The notes: generated by a model from the letters alone, not told the origin. Shown: positions 17,780 through 26,680, numbered from the stretch's first letter. The stretch is 64,000 bases of DNA from Paraglaciecola mesophila (GCF_009906955.1 NZ_CP047656.1:186001-250000); one strand, 5' to 3'. Numbers and translations are program-made.

Positions 17780-18070
17780 ATGTCTAAACTTGAAAAGACG
17801 CAAAAAGAACGAGAGCTAGCGCAACGGATCAAAAAGGACTTGATCGAGCAGCACGGGATGCTGGTATTCGGTAAAACCCTTTATCAGGTGTTGGGCTTCA
17901 CCAATGGTGATGCGTTCCGACAAGCATTTAAGCGCGGAAAATTACCGGTTGCAGTTTTTGAGTTGGAAGGAAAACGAGGGCGTTATGCATTAGCGGAAGA
18001 TATTGCAAATTGGTTGGCGTCTCGACGAATGACAGTGAATGTCCAAGAACAACGTGGGGGTGTGCCATGA
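17780..18070 (+). CDS. Small probable DNA-binding protein
   Basis: A 96-residue basic protein (MSKLEKTQKERELAQRIKKD...). The middle part GKTLYQVLGFTNGDAFRQAFKRGKLPVAVF looks like a winged-helix or excisionase-like fold with a recognition helix near residues 40-50. Such small proteins often accompany recombinases as regulators or directionality factors. The start at 17780 is taken because GAAGG lies 7 bases upstream; an ATG two codons earlier is too close to it. It lies about 190 bp before the IstA-like gene on the same strand. Confidence 0.55.
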   Translation: MSKLEKTQKERELAQRIKKDLIEQHGMLVFGKTLYQVLGFTNGDAFRQAFKRGKLPVAVFELEGKRGRYALAEDIANWLASRRMTVNVQEQRGGVP

Positions 18071-18260
18071 AACCCTGATCTTCAGACATAAAAAAACCTC
18101 GCAAGCAGCCACTTGGAGGGTCTTTCATTGGGAAAGGCTACGCCTTATCAACCTGACTTAAAAGTAGTCTCTCCCTAATTATAAAGCAAGCTAATCGTGG
18201 TGTTTGTCGGAATTTTATTTTCTGACAAACAATCAATTGGTTTTTGAAAAGGGTAGAACA

Positions 18261-19808
18261 ATGATACTTCCATCGGTAAGACGACGCGCATTACGTCAGT
18301 TATTAAGCGGTGATTATTCGAATCGCAAAATTGCAAAGAGCAACAATATTACTCACACATCGGTGAATCGTATGTCACACCGTGTGAATGAGTTAAAACT
18401 GAATTGGGATGTGTTGGCGGATAAAACTGACAGTGAAATAACCGAGCTTTTTATCAAGCGCCGTCCTAAAAGCTTGAAGGCGATGCCTGATCTTAATTAT
18501 TTCACGCAGCAGCTTCGCAGCATCAAGTACATGACGCAAGAGTTGTTATGGGAGGAATATGCTGAAGAAAACAAAGATAATCACTTTAGCCGCTCATATA
18601 CCAACAAATTGCTTCGTGAAGAGCGCAAGCAAAATACAGTTTCGATGCTACAAAACCATCCTCTAGGTGGAACCTGTCAGGTGGATTTTGCAGGTGAAAC
18701 ACTAAAGAATAAAAACTGTATTGCCGGGTTCAAGCCGCCTCAGTTTTTGGTCTGCACATCTCCAGCAAGCGATTATCAAGTGGTAGTGGCTTGCCATTCA
18801 CAAAAAATTCCTGATTTTCTGGAAGGTATGAACTGCGCCGTCGATTTATTAGGAGGTGTACATCAAGTTTATTTGACAGATAACTTCGCCTCCGCTGTTA
18901 AGCCAAAGCACAAAGACACGCCAAATGACAGTTTTGCAGCATGGGCTGACCACTATGACACCATGCTTTCTAATACTCGACCGGGTGAATCCGCTGACAA
19001 AGGGCCAGTTGAGCAAAGTGTGCTTAATGCAGAGCGCTGGATTATTGCTCCACTACAACGCATGACTTTTGCATCCTTGTCAGAGGTCAATGATGCAATA
19101 AAGCCACTATTACGCAAACTTAACGAAAGAAACTTTGCACAGTACGAGGGAAATCGTATCAGTTTTTATAAGAAGCACGAACTTCCTTTACTCAAACATT
19201 TACCAACTCAGTTGTTTGATGTTCCCCAGATCATTAAAACACTTACGGTAGAGCCTCATCATCATGTTCGTATTGATGGTCATGGGTATTCCGTTCCCGC
19301 AAAGCTGGTTGGGCAAGTGGTGAAAGTCCACGTGTGCACAAGTTCAGTCCGAGTTATTCATGATGGCAAAACCGCAGTTGTTCATGCCAAGAGCAAAAAT
19401 CAGCGACAGAATACAACGTTACAAGAGCATATGGCACCGAACGAGCTAGCCTACCAGAGCTACACCTATCCTTATGCAAAAGATTGGGGAGAAGGTATTG
19501 GCATTGCGTGTAAGGCGTTTATCGATAAGCTGTTTGATAAGCGGCCAGAGAACGACCAAAAGCCAATGCGAGCAGTTAGCAAACTAAAAAAGCTGGCCAA
19601 GTGCTATGAAAATGAGCAGATAGAAATTGCATGTGAACGTGCATTGGCTATTGGGGATGTTAATGTGACTACGGTGGAGCGAATACTCAAACGCAATACC
19701 AAAACATTGCCACCTCCTCGCAAAACTAAGCGTGTATCACAGCTCCAACATAGCAATATTCGTGGAGCAAACTATTTCTCAGAAGTAGAAGGTGGTCGTC
19801 ATGATTAG
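18261..19808 (+). CDS. IS21-family transposase (IstA-like)
   Basis: A 515-residue DDE transposase. The N-terminus (MILPSVRRRALRQLLSGDYSNRKIAKSNNITHTSVNR) is a helix-turn-helix that binds element ends. The integrase core starts at about residue 133, where GGTCQVDFAGETL holds the first Asp. YLTDNFASAV gives the second, and PVEQSVLNAERWI is near the catalytic Glu. A Mu-transposase-like C-terminal beta domain follows (HHVRIDGHGYSVP). The ATG at 18261 has AAAAGGG 8 bases upstream and starts the HTH; an in-frame start at 18204 would read through the upstream palindrome. The stop codon overlaps the IstB-like start by 8 bp. Confidence 0.9.
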   Translation: MILPSVRRRALRQLLSGDYSNRKIAKSNNITHTSVNRMSHRVNELKLNWDVLADKTDSEITELFIKRRPKSLKAMPDLNYFTQQLRSIKYMTQELLWEEYAEENKDNHFSRSYTNKLLREERKQNTVSMLQNHPLGGTCQVDFAGETLKNKNCIAGFKPPQFLVCTSPASDYQVVVACHSQKIPDFLEGMNCAVDLLGGVHQVYLTDNFASAVKPKHKDTPNDSFAAWADHYDTMLSNTRPGESADKGPVEQSVLNAERWIIAPLQRMTFASLSEVNDAIKPLLRKLNERNFAQYEGNRISFYKKHELPLLKHLPTQLFDVPQIIKTLTVEPHHHVRIDGHGYSVPAKLVGQVVKVHVCTSSVRVIHDGKTAVVHAKSKNQRQNTTLQEHMAPNELAYQSYTYPYAKDWGEGIGIACKAFIDKLFDKRPENDQKPMRAVSKLKKLAKCYENEQIEIACERALAIGDVNVTTVERILKRNTKTLPPPRKTKRVSQLQHSNIRGANYFSEVEGGRHD

Positions 19809-20577
19809 CCCTTCTATCGGGAAGCTACTTGAAGAGCTTAGTTTACATGGCGTCCTTCGTGCGCTTGAAACGCAATACAGCTCGAATGAGTTCGATGATT
19901 TGTCTTATGAGGAAAAACTTGAGCACCTTTTTACTACCCAAATTGAGGAAGATCGTAACAAACAGATGATCCGACGAGTAAAACAAGCTCGTCTTCGGTT
20001 CCCAAACGCGTGTATTGAGAATATTGAGTTTGGCGGTGAAAGAAGTGGTCATAAAAAACTCATTTTATCGCTCCTTACTGGGAATTGGGTCATGAAGCAC
20101 CTCAACGTCATAATTAGCGGAGCTTCAGGTACGGGTAAAACTTACCTCGCTAATGCGATAGCGAATGCTCTTCTAGCATCAGGGTACAAAGTGCTGTATT
20201 ACCGCCTTGATGATTTCTTCAAAGAAGCTTACAAAAAGCAGACATTGGATCTGTACGCAAACTTCCGCCGAGCACTTTTGAAAATCGATTTACTTATCTT
20301 GGACGACTTTGGAGCGTGCGAGTTAACAGCAGAGCAAGTCGAAATTCTTTACTGTATTCTGGAAGACCGCTACACAGAATCCTCAACACTTATCACATCG
20401 CAAATCCCTGTTCAGGAATGGCATGCTTTTATTGGTAGCGACAATGTAGCTGACGCAATTCTAGACCGTATGGTGCACAACGCGCATAAGTTGCCTCTGC
20501 ATAGCAAAAAATCGATGCGTGAAAAGTTTGGTAAAATCGCCTTAGAGCAAGATTTGAAGGAGAGTAAAGGTGAATAA
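19801..20577 (+). CDS. IS21-family helper ATPase (IstB-like)
   Basis: A 258-residue AAA+ ATPase related to DnaC/IstB. Walker A is GASGTGKT (residues 107-114), Walker B is LLILDDFG, and the sensor segment ITSQIPVQEWH follows, then the typical IstB end with a conserved AILDRMVHNAHKLPL. In IS21 this protein assembles on target DNA and recruits the IstA transposase. The ATG lies inside the IstA-like gene's last codons, so the two are translationally coupled. No damage is visible. Confidence 0.92.
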   Translation: MISPSIGKLLEELSLHGVLRALETQYSSNEFDDLSYEEKLEHLFTTQIEEDRNKQMIRRVKQARLRFPNACIENIEFGGERSGHKKLILSLLTGNWVMKHLNVIISGASGTGKTYLANAIANALLASGYKVLYYRLDDFFKEAYKKQTLDLYANFRRALLKIDLLILDDFGACELTAEQVEILYCILEDRYTESSTLITSQIPVQEWHAFIGSDNVADAILDRMVHNAHKLPLHSKKSMREKFGKIALEQDLKESKGE

Positions 20578-20634
20578 ATTAACTTTCCCGTACTCATCGT
20601 TCAAAGCCAGCCTCAATAATGAAGGAGATGTCTT

Positions 20635-21123
20635 ATGAATACCTCGTATACCAACAACTATTTAGATGTTCTCGGCCAACTCAATCTAGACGAATTGAAT
20701 ATTCAGCAAGCAATTGACTACTATCGCGCATGTTATCAGAAAAGTACTTTTGCACAGCAGTTTGTTGCCAATAATTGCCGCATTGACAATGAGTTTATAG
20801 CAGAACTCAGCATCGGATATTGTGATCGCACAATGGGCAAAAACATACCGAAAGCTAAATCACCAGAAGGAGCTGAAATACGTGGTAGTTTGCAACGTTG
20901 TGGTTTAGTTCGGCCTACAGGTCATGAACTATTTCGAGGCTGTATCGTGATACCAACGGTAGATAACAACGGCAGTATTATTTCTGCCGTTGGGCATCGA
21001 GTAGGCAGACTCCGCAATGGAGACAAGTCTGTTGTCTATTGGCACAAACCAGAGCCTAAGGCGTATGTTGATGTAGGAATGTCATTTGCTAAAGAGTTGA
21101 TTGATGGACAAGCCTACCACTAA
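20635..21123 (+). CDS. DnaG-primase-like fragment protein (Toprim_N region)
   Basis: A 162-residue protein resembling the N-terminal part of the DnaG catalytic core: FAQQFVANNCRID..FIAELSIGYCDR, then GLVRPTGHELFRGCIVIPTVDNNGSIISAVGHRV. It lacks the CHC2 zinc finger and the later acidic Toprim residues, so primase activity is unlikely; it may bind DNA or the recombinase. AAGGAG precedes the ATG. The 3' end overlaps the recombinase start by 20 bp. As it is intact, well started and coupled to its neighbours, it is probably a working part of the unit rather than debris. Confidence 0.6.
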   Translation: MNTSYTNNYLDVLGQLNLDELNIQQAIDYYRACYQKSTFAQQFVANNCRIDNEFIAELSIGYCDRTMGKNIPKAKSPEGAEIRGSLQRCGLVRPTGHELFRGCIVIPTVDNNGSIISAVGHRVGRLRNGDKSVVYWHKPEPKAYVDVGMSFAKELIDGQAYH

Positions 21124-22057
21124 GCGCATCTGGCGATGTGCGCGATACTACTTTGAGCTTTGTCTTGCAAAGGGGCAAAGCTCAGATACGGTGCGCGGAA
21201 AGCGTGGCGGTCTTAAGAAGTTTTTTCTTTGGTGTATAGACCGCAATGTTAGACGCATTGACCAGATTGATTTGGATTTAATGGATGAATACGCAGCCTA
21301 TTTGAATGCGTATCGCAAACCGCTAGATAACCAACCGCTATGCCCTGCCCAAAAACGAAACTTGCTTACGTTTGTGAAAACATTCGTAAAATACATGCAT
21401 ATCAAAAAGCTGCTTCCAACAAATACGCTTGAAAATATCGAACTCCCATCAAAGGGCGAGCAGATCCCTAAAGCACTTTATAGTGTCGAAGAGATAGAAA
21501 CCATTTTAGAACAGCCACTGCTGTTCGGGGTTAAAGGTTTGCGTGATCTGGCTATTCTTGAAACCTTTTTCGCTACGGGCATTAGACGAGGTGAATTAGT
21601 TAAGCTGAATATTGATGACATCGACTTCAACAGTAAGTTGGTTCGCGTTCACGGCAAAGGTAAAAAAGAGCGTTTGGTGCCAATTAGTTTGCGAGGGTGT
21701 GAATGGTTAGCTTTCTTCATCGGCAAGATTAGACCCATGTTTGCCTTTATCGGCTCAGGAAAGGCATTGTTTCTGGCTAACAATGGTAAACGCTATGTGC
21801 CGGGTAAGTTGTCTGATATGGCATCTCAGTATGTGAAGTTAGCCGGGTTTGACCGTAGTGGCGCTTGCCACCTATACCGCCACAATACAGCAACAACGAT
21901 GTTGGATAATGGCGCTGACCTGCGGCACATCCAAGAAATGCTAGGCCATGCCAGTATTCTCACCACACAACTATACACGCATGTTAGCCGTAAAAAACTG
22001 TCTCAAGTCTATGAAGCAACTCACCCTTCTGCTAAAGGTGGTAGTGGGTTGTTTTAA
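21104..22057 (+). CDS. Tyrosine recombinase (site-specific integrase)
   Basis: A 317-residue XerC/XerD-like recombinase. Residues 1-110 form the SAM-like core-binding domain. The catalytic domain carries the Arg in FATGIRRGEL (R161), a Lys in VHGKGKKERLVP, the HxxR box HLYRH, the His in MLGHAS and the nucleophile Tyr in TTQLYTHV. It lacks the extra helix that marks integron integrases, so it is not IntI. The ATG at 21104 lies inside the primase-like gene. It could move the whole unit or resolve transposition intermediates. Confidence 0.9.
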   Translation: MDKPTTKRIWRCARYYFELCLAKGQSSDTVRGKRGGLKKFFLWCIDRNVRRIDQIDLDLMDEYAAYLNAYRKPLDNQPLCPAQKRNLLTFVKTFVKYMHIKKLLPTNTLENIELPSKGEQIPKALYSVEEIETILEQPLLFGVKGLRDLAILETFFATGIRRGELVKLNIDDIDFNSKLVRVHGKGKKERLVPISLRGCEWLAFFIGKIRPMFAFIGSGKALFLANNGKRYVPGKLSDMASQYVKLAGFDRSGACHLYRHNTATTMLDNGADLRHIQEMLGHASILTTQLYTHVSRKKLSQVYEATHPSAKGGSGLF

Positions 22058-22194
22058 TTATTGTCTTATGTAGCCTGTTAAATACTAACTTGTTGTTTAA
22101 ATATACTTTTTTTCGAAATGGTGAGAAGATTGATGAGAGTAATTCTATTCATTTTTAATTAACGGCATACGATTGATAATACGGAGTAGTAATA

Positions 22195-22278
22195 GTGATA
22201 AATCAAATAAGGAAGTTACTCAATTCACTACAATATCATATTGATAAAAATATCAACGACACGCTTTACCAAAATTAA
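22195..22278 (+). pseudogene. Possible original 5' end of the large membrane-protein gene, ended by an in-frame TAA
   Basis: A GTG at 22195 has a well-placed GGAG (22183-22186, 8-base spacing). It opens a protein-like segment (MINQIRKLLNSLQYHIDKNI...LYQN) in the same frame as the 1050-residue gene. A TAA at 22276-22278 interrupts it, and the frame then runs open without any further stop into the large protein. This suggests a nonsense change near the 5' end, a sequencing error, or stop readthrough. Confidence 0.5.
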
Positions 22279-22320
22279 GAATTTCTTCACAGCAAGTGGA
22301 GCTTTTTTGAATACAACATC

Positions 22321-25300
22321 TTGCGTTGGTCACAAAGGCACAACTATTACATCTTACTTACCGTTGTATTGGCATGTTTATTAGTAGTTAATTTAATATG
22401 TTGGAAAGATGAATTAACTCCGTTGGTATTAAAGTTCTTCCCAAACTGGACAAAACTTAACGAGTGGCAAGGTGGTTTCCTAGGCGGACAGTTAACTATT
22501 GTTGGTGTAGTTTATCCCCTAGTAATTGGTTTAATTGGTGTCTTGTTTCAAAACAAATCAGCTAAAAAAACACTGCTCCCAATTTACCAAATGTACTCAG
22601 GATTTATGTTTGCTGGCTTGAGCGGACTTTTCTTATCAATTTTTATTATTGCGGGCTATTTCTTTAGTGCAACAATGGATGCCTCTACATACCTCGCTAT
22701 TTGCGTCACGACTGCACTATGGTTGACATTTAATGTTTTGCTAACTAGCTGGTTTTTTGCTTCTACCTTCTTGATGTTGGATGAAAGCAAAAGAGATAGG
22801 TTGGTTGTTCGTTTCACTATACATGAATTGTGTGAAACAGATATTAGAAATCGAATGCACAACCTTTTATTACAAAATACAGTACACAACCGTGTATTGG
22901 CAAATCCAGAAGAAGAGATTTTAAAGGTAAGTACCTATAAATTTTCGGACGATAAATTCAAGGAAATAACCAAATATTCAGAGGAGGAAATTTACGCTTC
23001 TAATGTTTACTTCTCTATCATAAGTATCGTTATTCGCTACTACATTATCAAATTCAAAATACTACTTTCGATAAACAGCAAAGTATGGGGGAAGTGGTTA
23101 GTTTCAAAAGAAGTTTTTAGTTGGATGTACATAGATCCTGACGTAGAGCGAGAGTTTGTAGTTCAACCTATGTGGGCAATAAAGAATAAGCCGAGACTTA
23201 TAGTTGTCAGATACTCCGGGTTTGAAATTGGTTGGATATCAAAACTACTATTAAAAACAAGCTTTAGAACCAAGAAAACAAGCCAAGAGCATGATAATAG
23301 CTTGACTTCCATGATGCTTGGCTTTGTTGGTTCAGCTAATGATGCTATTCGAGAAAAAAATGTAGGTGAGTTTAAAAATGCTATTGAAAACATTGTTAAT
23401 TGGCATGTTGAGATAGCCTCTGCTCTAAGCTTTTTAAACGTTAATGGTGAAGAAGACAATTGGTTATTGTTACCAACCGCCAGCTTTTTTAGTCGAAGTT
23501 ATCTTGATGAGATTTTGACTGAATATTACCGTCTTGCAAAAGCATCTGTTGAGTTAATCCCCGAAAATATAGAGTTTTATGACGAAATAATCTATTTGCA
23601 TAAACGAATTTTTTTGAAGCGAGATCGACTGGTTGAACGTGAAGGGTTTTCGTTAATCCAAGGAAATTACTTTACTTGGTCATTATTAATGGAATGGCGT
23701 TCATATAGTTCAATGTCATCAGATCTCCGCATCGCCAATAAGTATGAAGATGTACTTTTTGATTTTGTTGGTTCATGGGAATCTTGGTTGGATTATATTG
23801 AGCCTAGAACTACTCGGCTAAATGACATGCAAAAGTCGTTGCCACTATTTATCAATCATCTAGAGTTTACAGCACATACTGTAATATCGGCACTAAGGTT
23901 CAATAATATTGAAGCTGCTGGTTGGGGGGTAGATATGCTAAATAATTGGTATGAAAAGCTATCTATTCGAGATCATAGCCAAGGATTAGAGGAGTATAGA
24001 TGGCACTCTGAACTTGTCAGTCATGACATGTTGCTTAAAGATTCTGGAGAGAAAATTTGGATAACGGCATTGAATGACAGCGAATTTCTTCTTCAGCCTG
24101 CTTTCAATATTGCCATGAATAATGCCTCTTTTGATCTTCGAGTAATTACAGCTTGCTACGTTTTATTAAAGCCGGATTTAAATGGGAATGAGCAAATAAA
24201 ACAGTATATTAAAGCGTTACTTTCATGCACTCCAATTCATCCAACCGGAGCGATTGGTGGCAGAGTAAAGTCGGTGTCCAATGCTAGTAATATCATTGGC
24301 GCTTATATTCGTCACAGAGATTATAGTAATTATGGTGAAGGAGCTTATGGAGCATGGCTTTCAAAAGTTTTAGATTCTTTCGGAAGAGTTAATGAACAGC
24401 GGAGAGTTTCTGGGCGTATCTATTCAGGCTGGGGGAGAAATGATCCACATAGTATGAATAGAGCTTATGTAGAAATTGCAGTATCACTTTCTATTAATCA
24501 ATGGCAGCTAGAACAGAAATGGTACGATATTATTTTTTCTGACGCTTTCCGCCACCAAGATCAAGAATCACTTGTTCGCGATTTACAAGATTGGATTAGG
24601 CTTTCTGAAGATATTGAAGAGCCAGTTCTGACTACTGAAGAAAATTTACGTACTAATGTAAGCAACTTTAAAAACTCTATTCAGCAAGTAATTGACAGAA
24701 TCAATCAACGACAAAATGCGCTTGTTGCTCAGGCTGAAATTGACGAAGAGTTATTGACCAGATTTGGATTGACCTGTTCTCAGGCTATTTTTGGAGATGC
24801 GAAAGATTCAGAGTTCCCAATAAACTTGTTTAGTTCTGCAAGTTTTAACGGCAATACTGATGAAAGCAATTTATTTAAAATTAACATCCAAAAGTATCTA
24901 AAAGAGAAAGTAGCTAAAAATATTGAAACGAACAGAGCAATTAATGAAGAGGATTGGTTGAGGCAATCCACTAAAGACAATGTTCGAGTCAAAATTTTGA
25001 AAAAGGTTTTATGGTACAAAAATACTGATGAAAAAGTATACTCAAGTGCTGAAAATAATATCCTTGATTTGGCTGAATTAGCCAAAGATATAAATAATCC
25101 TGTTTTGTTTTCAGGAAACATGGATTTAAACCGTTTTCTCCGTGAAGCTCGACATAGACATGAGCTTGCCGATAAGTTTGATATTTCCTTTATTGATGGT
25201 TTTGGCAAGAATTACATTTGTCATGTTGGCAATGTAATAGTGTTTAGCCTTCGCTTTTCTGATGTGAATTTCAGTTTACTTACGACTAAGGATATATTCG

Positions 25301-25473
25301 AATCAATAGAGTTTGGCAAAGTAGCTGATAGACAGTTTGTTGAAGTTAAATACGAAGCAAGTGAAGATGATAATAATGTAGGAGTGTTATCGTTAAATTA
25401 CTGGATGAATATAAAACTTGTAGAGGGTTTACCTTGTATAAAAACAGAAGTAAAAAACAAGAGTGAAGAATAA
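22321..25473 (+). CDS. Large membrane-anchored protein of unknown function (1050 residues)
   Basis: No family is recognised. About four membrane helices lie in the first 150 residues (near 10-28, 58-78, 92-115 and 122-148). A soluble region of about 900 residues, rich in helices and aromatic residues, follows and is probably cytoplasmic. I see no Walker, nuclease or protease motif. The end has short beta-like segments (VIVFSLRFSDVNFSLLT). The frame is open from 22279, but the only start codon of any kind near the N-terminus is the TTG at 22321, which has no ribosome site; the better site is the GTG at 22195, cut off by a TAA. It is A+T-rich cargo directly downstream of the recombinase, a place where defence genes often sit, but no function is claimed. 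Confidence 0.6.
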   Translation: MRWSQRHNYYILLTVVLACLLVVNLICWKDELTPLVLKFFPNWTKLNEWQGGFLGGQLTIVGVVYPLVIGLIGVLFQNKSAKKTLLPIYQMYSGFMFAGLSGLFLSIFIIAGYFFSATMDASTYLAICVTTALWLTFNVLLTSWFFASTFLMLDESKRDRLVVRFTIHELCETDIRNRMHNLLLQNTVHNRVLANPEEEILKVSTYKFSDDKFKEITKYSEEEIYASNVYFSIISIVIRYYIIKFKILLSINSKVWGKWLVSKEVFSWMYIDPDVEREFVVQPMWAIKNKPRLIVVRYSGFEIGWISKLLLKTSFRTKKTSQEHDNSLTSMMLGFVGSANDAIREKNVGEFKNAIENIVNWHVEIASALSFLNVNGEEDNWLLLPTASFFSRSYLDEILTEYYRLAKASVELIPENIEFYDEIIYLHKRIFLKRDRLVEREGFSLIQGNYFTWSLLMEWRSYSSMSSDLRIANKYEDVLFDFVGSWESWLDYIEPRTTRLNDMQKSLPLFINHLEFTAHTVISALRFNNIEAAGWGVDMLNNWYEKLSIRDHSQGLEEYRWHSELVSHDMLLKDSGEKIWITALNDSEFLLQPAFNIAMNNASFDLRVITACYVLLKPDLNGNEQIKQYIKALLSCTPIHPTGAIGGRVKSVSNASNIIGAYIRHRDYSNYGEGAYGAWLSKVLDSFGRVNEQRRVSGRIYSGWGRNDPHSMNRAYVEIAVSLSINQWQLEQKWYDIIFSDAFRHQDQESLVRDLQDWIRLSEDIEEPVLTTEENLRTNVSNFKNSIQQVIDRINQRQNALVAQAEIDEELLTRFGLTCSQAIFGDAKDSEFPINLFSSASFNGNTDESNLFKINIQKYLKEKVAKNIETNRAINEEDWLRQSTKDNVRVKILKKVLWYKNTDEKVYSSAENNILDLAELAKDINNPVLFSGNMDLNRFLREARHRHELADKFDISFIDGFGKNYICHVGNVIVFSLRFSDVNFSLLTTKDIFESIEFGKVADRQFVEVKYEASEDDNNVGVLSLNYWMNIKLVEGLPCIKTEVKNKSEE

Positions 25474-25561
25474 GTATTTTGGCTATAAATTATATAGCTT
25501 GTAGGTGTTGAAGGTACATGGTGCATTTAAAATAAATGGTTCCTAGTTCGTACTAATTTAT

Positions 25562-26140
25562 ATGCAGGCACGATACTATGATCCAGTAATTGGGCGGTTT
25601 TATTCTAATGATCCTGTAGATGCGATGGGTCATATGGGGTGCGGCAATCCAGTTCATGGATTTGGTCGCTATACTTACGCGAATAATAATCCATATAAGT
25701 ACGAAGATCCTGATGGTAAAGCTTGTTTACTATTTAGAGGCGCTGTTAAAGCTGCTGAGACATATCATAAATTAAGTAAAGTCGAAAAAGCGACTACAGC
25801 AATAGGGGTTAAAGCCACAGCAGTAAGCGTAAATGAGTTAGCAAGTACAAGTGATGCAAACTTTAAACAGGCAGGGAAAACCTTCGATGCAGGAGTAAAG
25901 AAAATGGAAGCTATTCAGACATTTATTGATGGAAATGGAAGTGTCTCTGATATGACTCAGGCTGCTGGTGAAGTGATTGGTCAAAATCAAAACTTGGTAG
26001 AAACAAGTGCTAATATGGCTGAGGCTGTTCACAATACTTTTGCAACCCCAGTACCCAAAAGTATTAAAGATTTATCTGGCTCAAGTAAGGCAACTGCTGT
26101 AGTCGAGGTAGTAAATAGTCAAGATAAAGAAGAAAATTAA
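25562..26140 (+). CDS. Orphan Rhs C-terminal toxin tip (module 2)
   Basis: A 192-residue frame that, like module 1, starts at MQARYYDPVIGRFYSNDPVD and passes GFGRYTYANNNPYKYEDPDG before turning into a different tip. The DNA of the shared part is nearly the same as module 1, down to TATGCAGGCACGATACTATG. The tip (from about residue 57) is Ala/Val/Thr-rich with amphipathic helical segments and no recognised enzyme motif, so a membrane-active or helix-bundle toxin is possible. There is no Rhs body upstream. The probable immunity gene starts 2 bp after the stop codon. Confidence 0.78.
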   Translation: MQARYYDPVIGRFYSNDPVDAMGHMGCGNPVHGFGRYTYANNNPYKYEDPDGKACLLFRGAVKAAETYHKLSKVEKATTAIGVKATAVSVNELASTSDANFKQAGKTFDAGVKKMEAIQTFIDGNGSVSDMTQAAGEVIGQNQNLVETSANMAEAVHNTFATPVPKSIKDLSGSSKATAVVEVVNSQDKEEN

Positions 26141-26142
26141 GC

Positions 26143-26631
26143 ATGCTTAACAATAGAAAGAAAAAGTTTGCCTTTGCATCGTTGTTATTGGTTTTAGTTG
26201 CCGCAGTCTTGTTGGCAACTAATGCCAAACAATACATAGCTCGGACATTTTTTATTGTTAAAAGCTTAAGTCAATATGGACTAACTATTGAGGCTAAGGA
26301 CGTTACTGTAGAGGTACAGCGACCTTTTATAATTATTGGCAGTAAAAACGGCAAATATGCTGTGGCAAAGTACTATGATTTTAGCGGGAATAAGATTCTT
26401 GTCGAACAAATTAAAGACAATCAAAATAAGGTTTCAAGCCTTATTGAAATAGGTGTATTGACTGAATTTTCTTCATTCAATGAGTGCTTTGTTTATGAAT
26501 ATTCTGCTGAAATAGAAAATGTTGCAGACTTAATGTTCCTTCATAAAAGTAGTATGGTGAAGGGTTCAATTTGGCAAGGGGATAATCCAATTAGTCCTAA
26601 GGAAGCTTGTAAAATTTTGAAAGTACCTTAG
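26143..26631 (+). CDS. Probable membrane-anchored immunity protein for Rhs tip 2
   Basis: A 162-residue protein with a basic start (MLNNRKKKFAFA) and one N-terminal membrane helix or uncleaved signal (SLLLVLVAAVLLATNA). About 130 soluble residues follow, presumably periplasmic, with two cysteines. No family is recognised. The location 2 bp after the tip, and the cassette-end hairpin that follows, support an immunity role. The membrane location would fit a toxin acting at the membrane or in the periplasm, which is inference. Confidence 0.6.
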   Translation: MLNNRKKKFAFASLLLVLVAAVLLATNAKQYIARTFFIVKSLSQYGLTIEAKDVTVEVQRPFIIIGSKNGKYAVAKYYDFSGNKILVEQIKDNQNKVSSLIEIGVLTEFSSFNECFVYEYSAEIENVADLMFLHKSSMVKGSIWQGDNPISPKEACKILKVP

Positions 26632-26644
26632 CGATTTCACCAAT

Positions 26645-26680
26645 TTTTGAATCCAAAGCCTTGCACTCTCAGGGCTTTTG
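26645..26680 (+). repeat. Cassette-end hairpin repeat, copy 5
   Basis: TTTTGAATCCAAAGCCTTGC is followed by ACTC and CAGGGCTTTTG, 14 bp after the immunity stop codon. It is the same unit as the copies at 13765, 14993 and 15728, about 11 kb away. Confidence 0.8.

Larger units (their letters stand above)
18201..22057 (+). mobile_element. Four-gene mobile unit: IstA-like, IstB-like, primase-like, tyrosine recombinase
   Basis: Four genes in one direction, two pairs of them overlapping, form a compact transposition/integration unit of about 3.9 kb. An imperfect palindrome, TGTTTGTCGGAA / TTCTGACAAACA, at 18201-18231 stands before the first gene and may be a recombination or operator site. I find no matching copy at the right end, so the right boundary is only the recombinase stop codon. 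An IS21-type transposase and helper with a separate tyrosine recombinase is not the classic IS21 composition. Confidence 0.65.

Noticed and set aside
18201..18231. Left terminal inverted repeat of the IstA/IstB unit
   Set aside because: No matching copy was found after the recombinase gene, so it is noted only as a palindrome of unknown role.
20635..21123. Functional DnaG-type primase
   Set aside because: Zinc finger and acidic Toprim residues are absent; only the N-terminal part of the catalytic core is recognisable.
21104..22057. Integron integrase (IntI) serving the attC-like sites at 28945-29532
   Set aside because: The recombinase lacks the IntI-specific extra helix, and it is embedded in the IstA/IstB unit 7 kb away.
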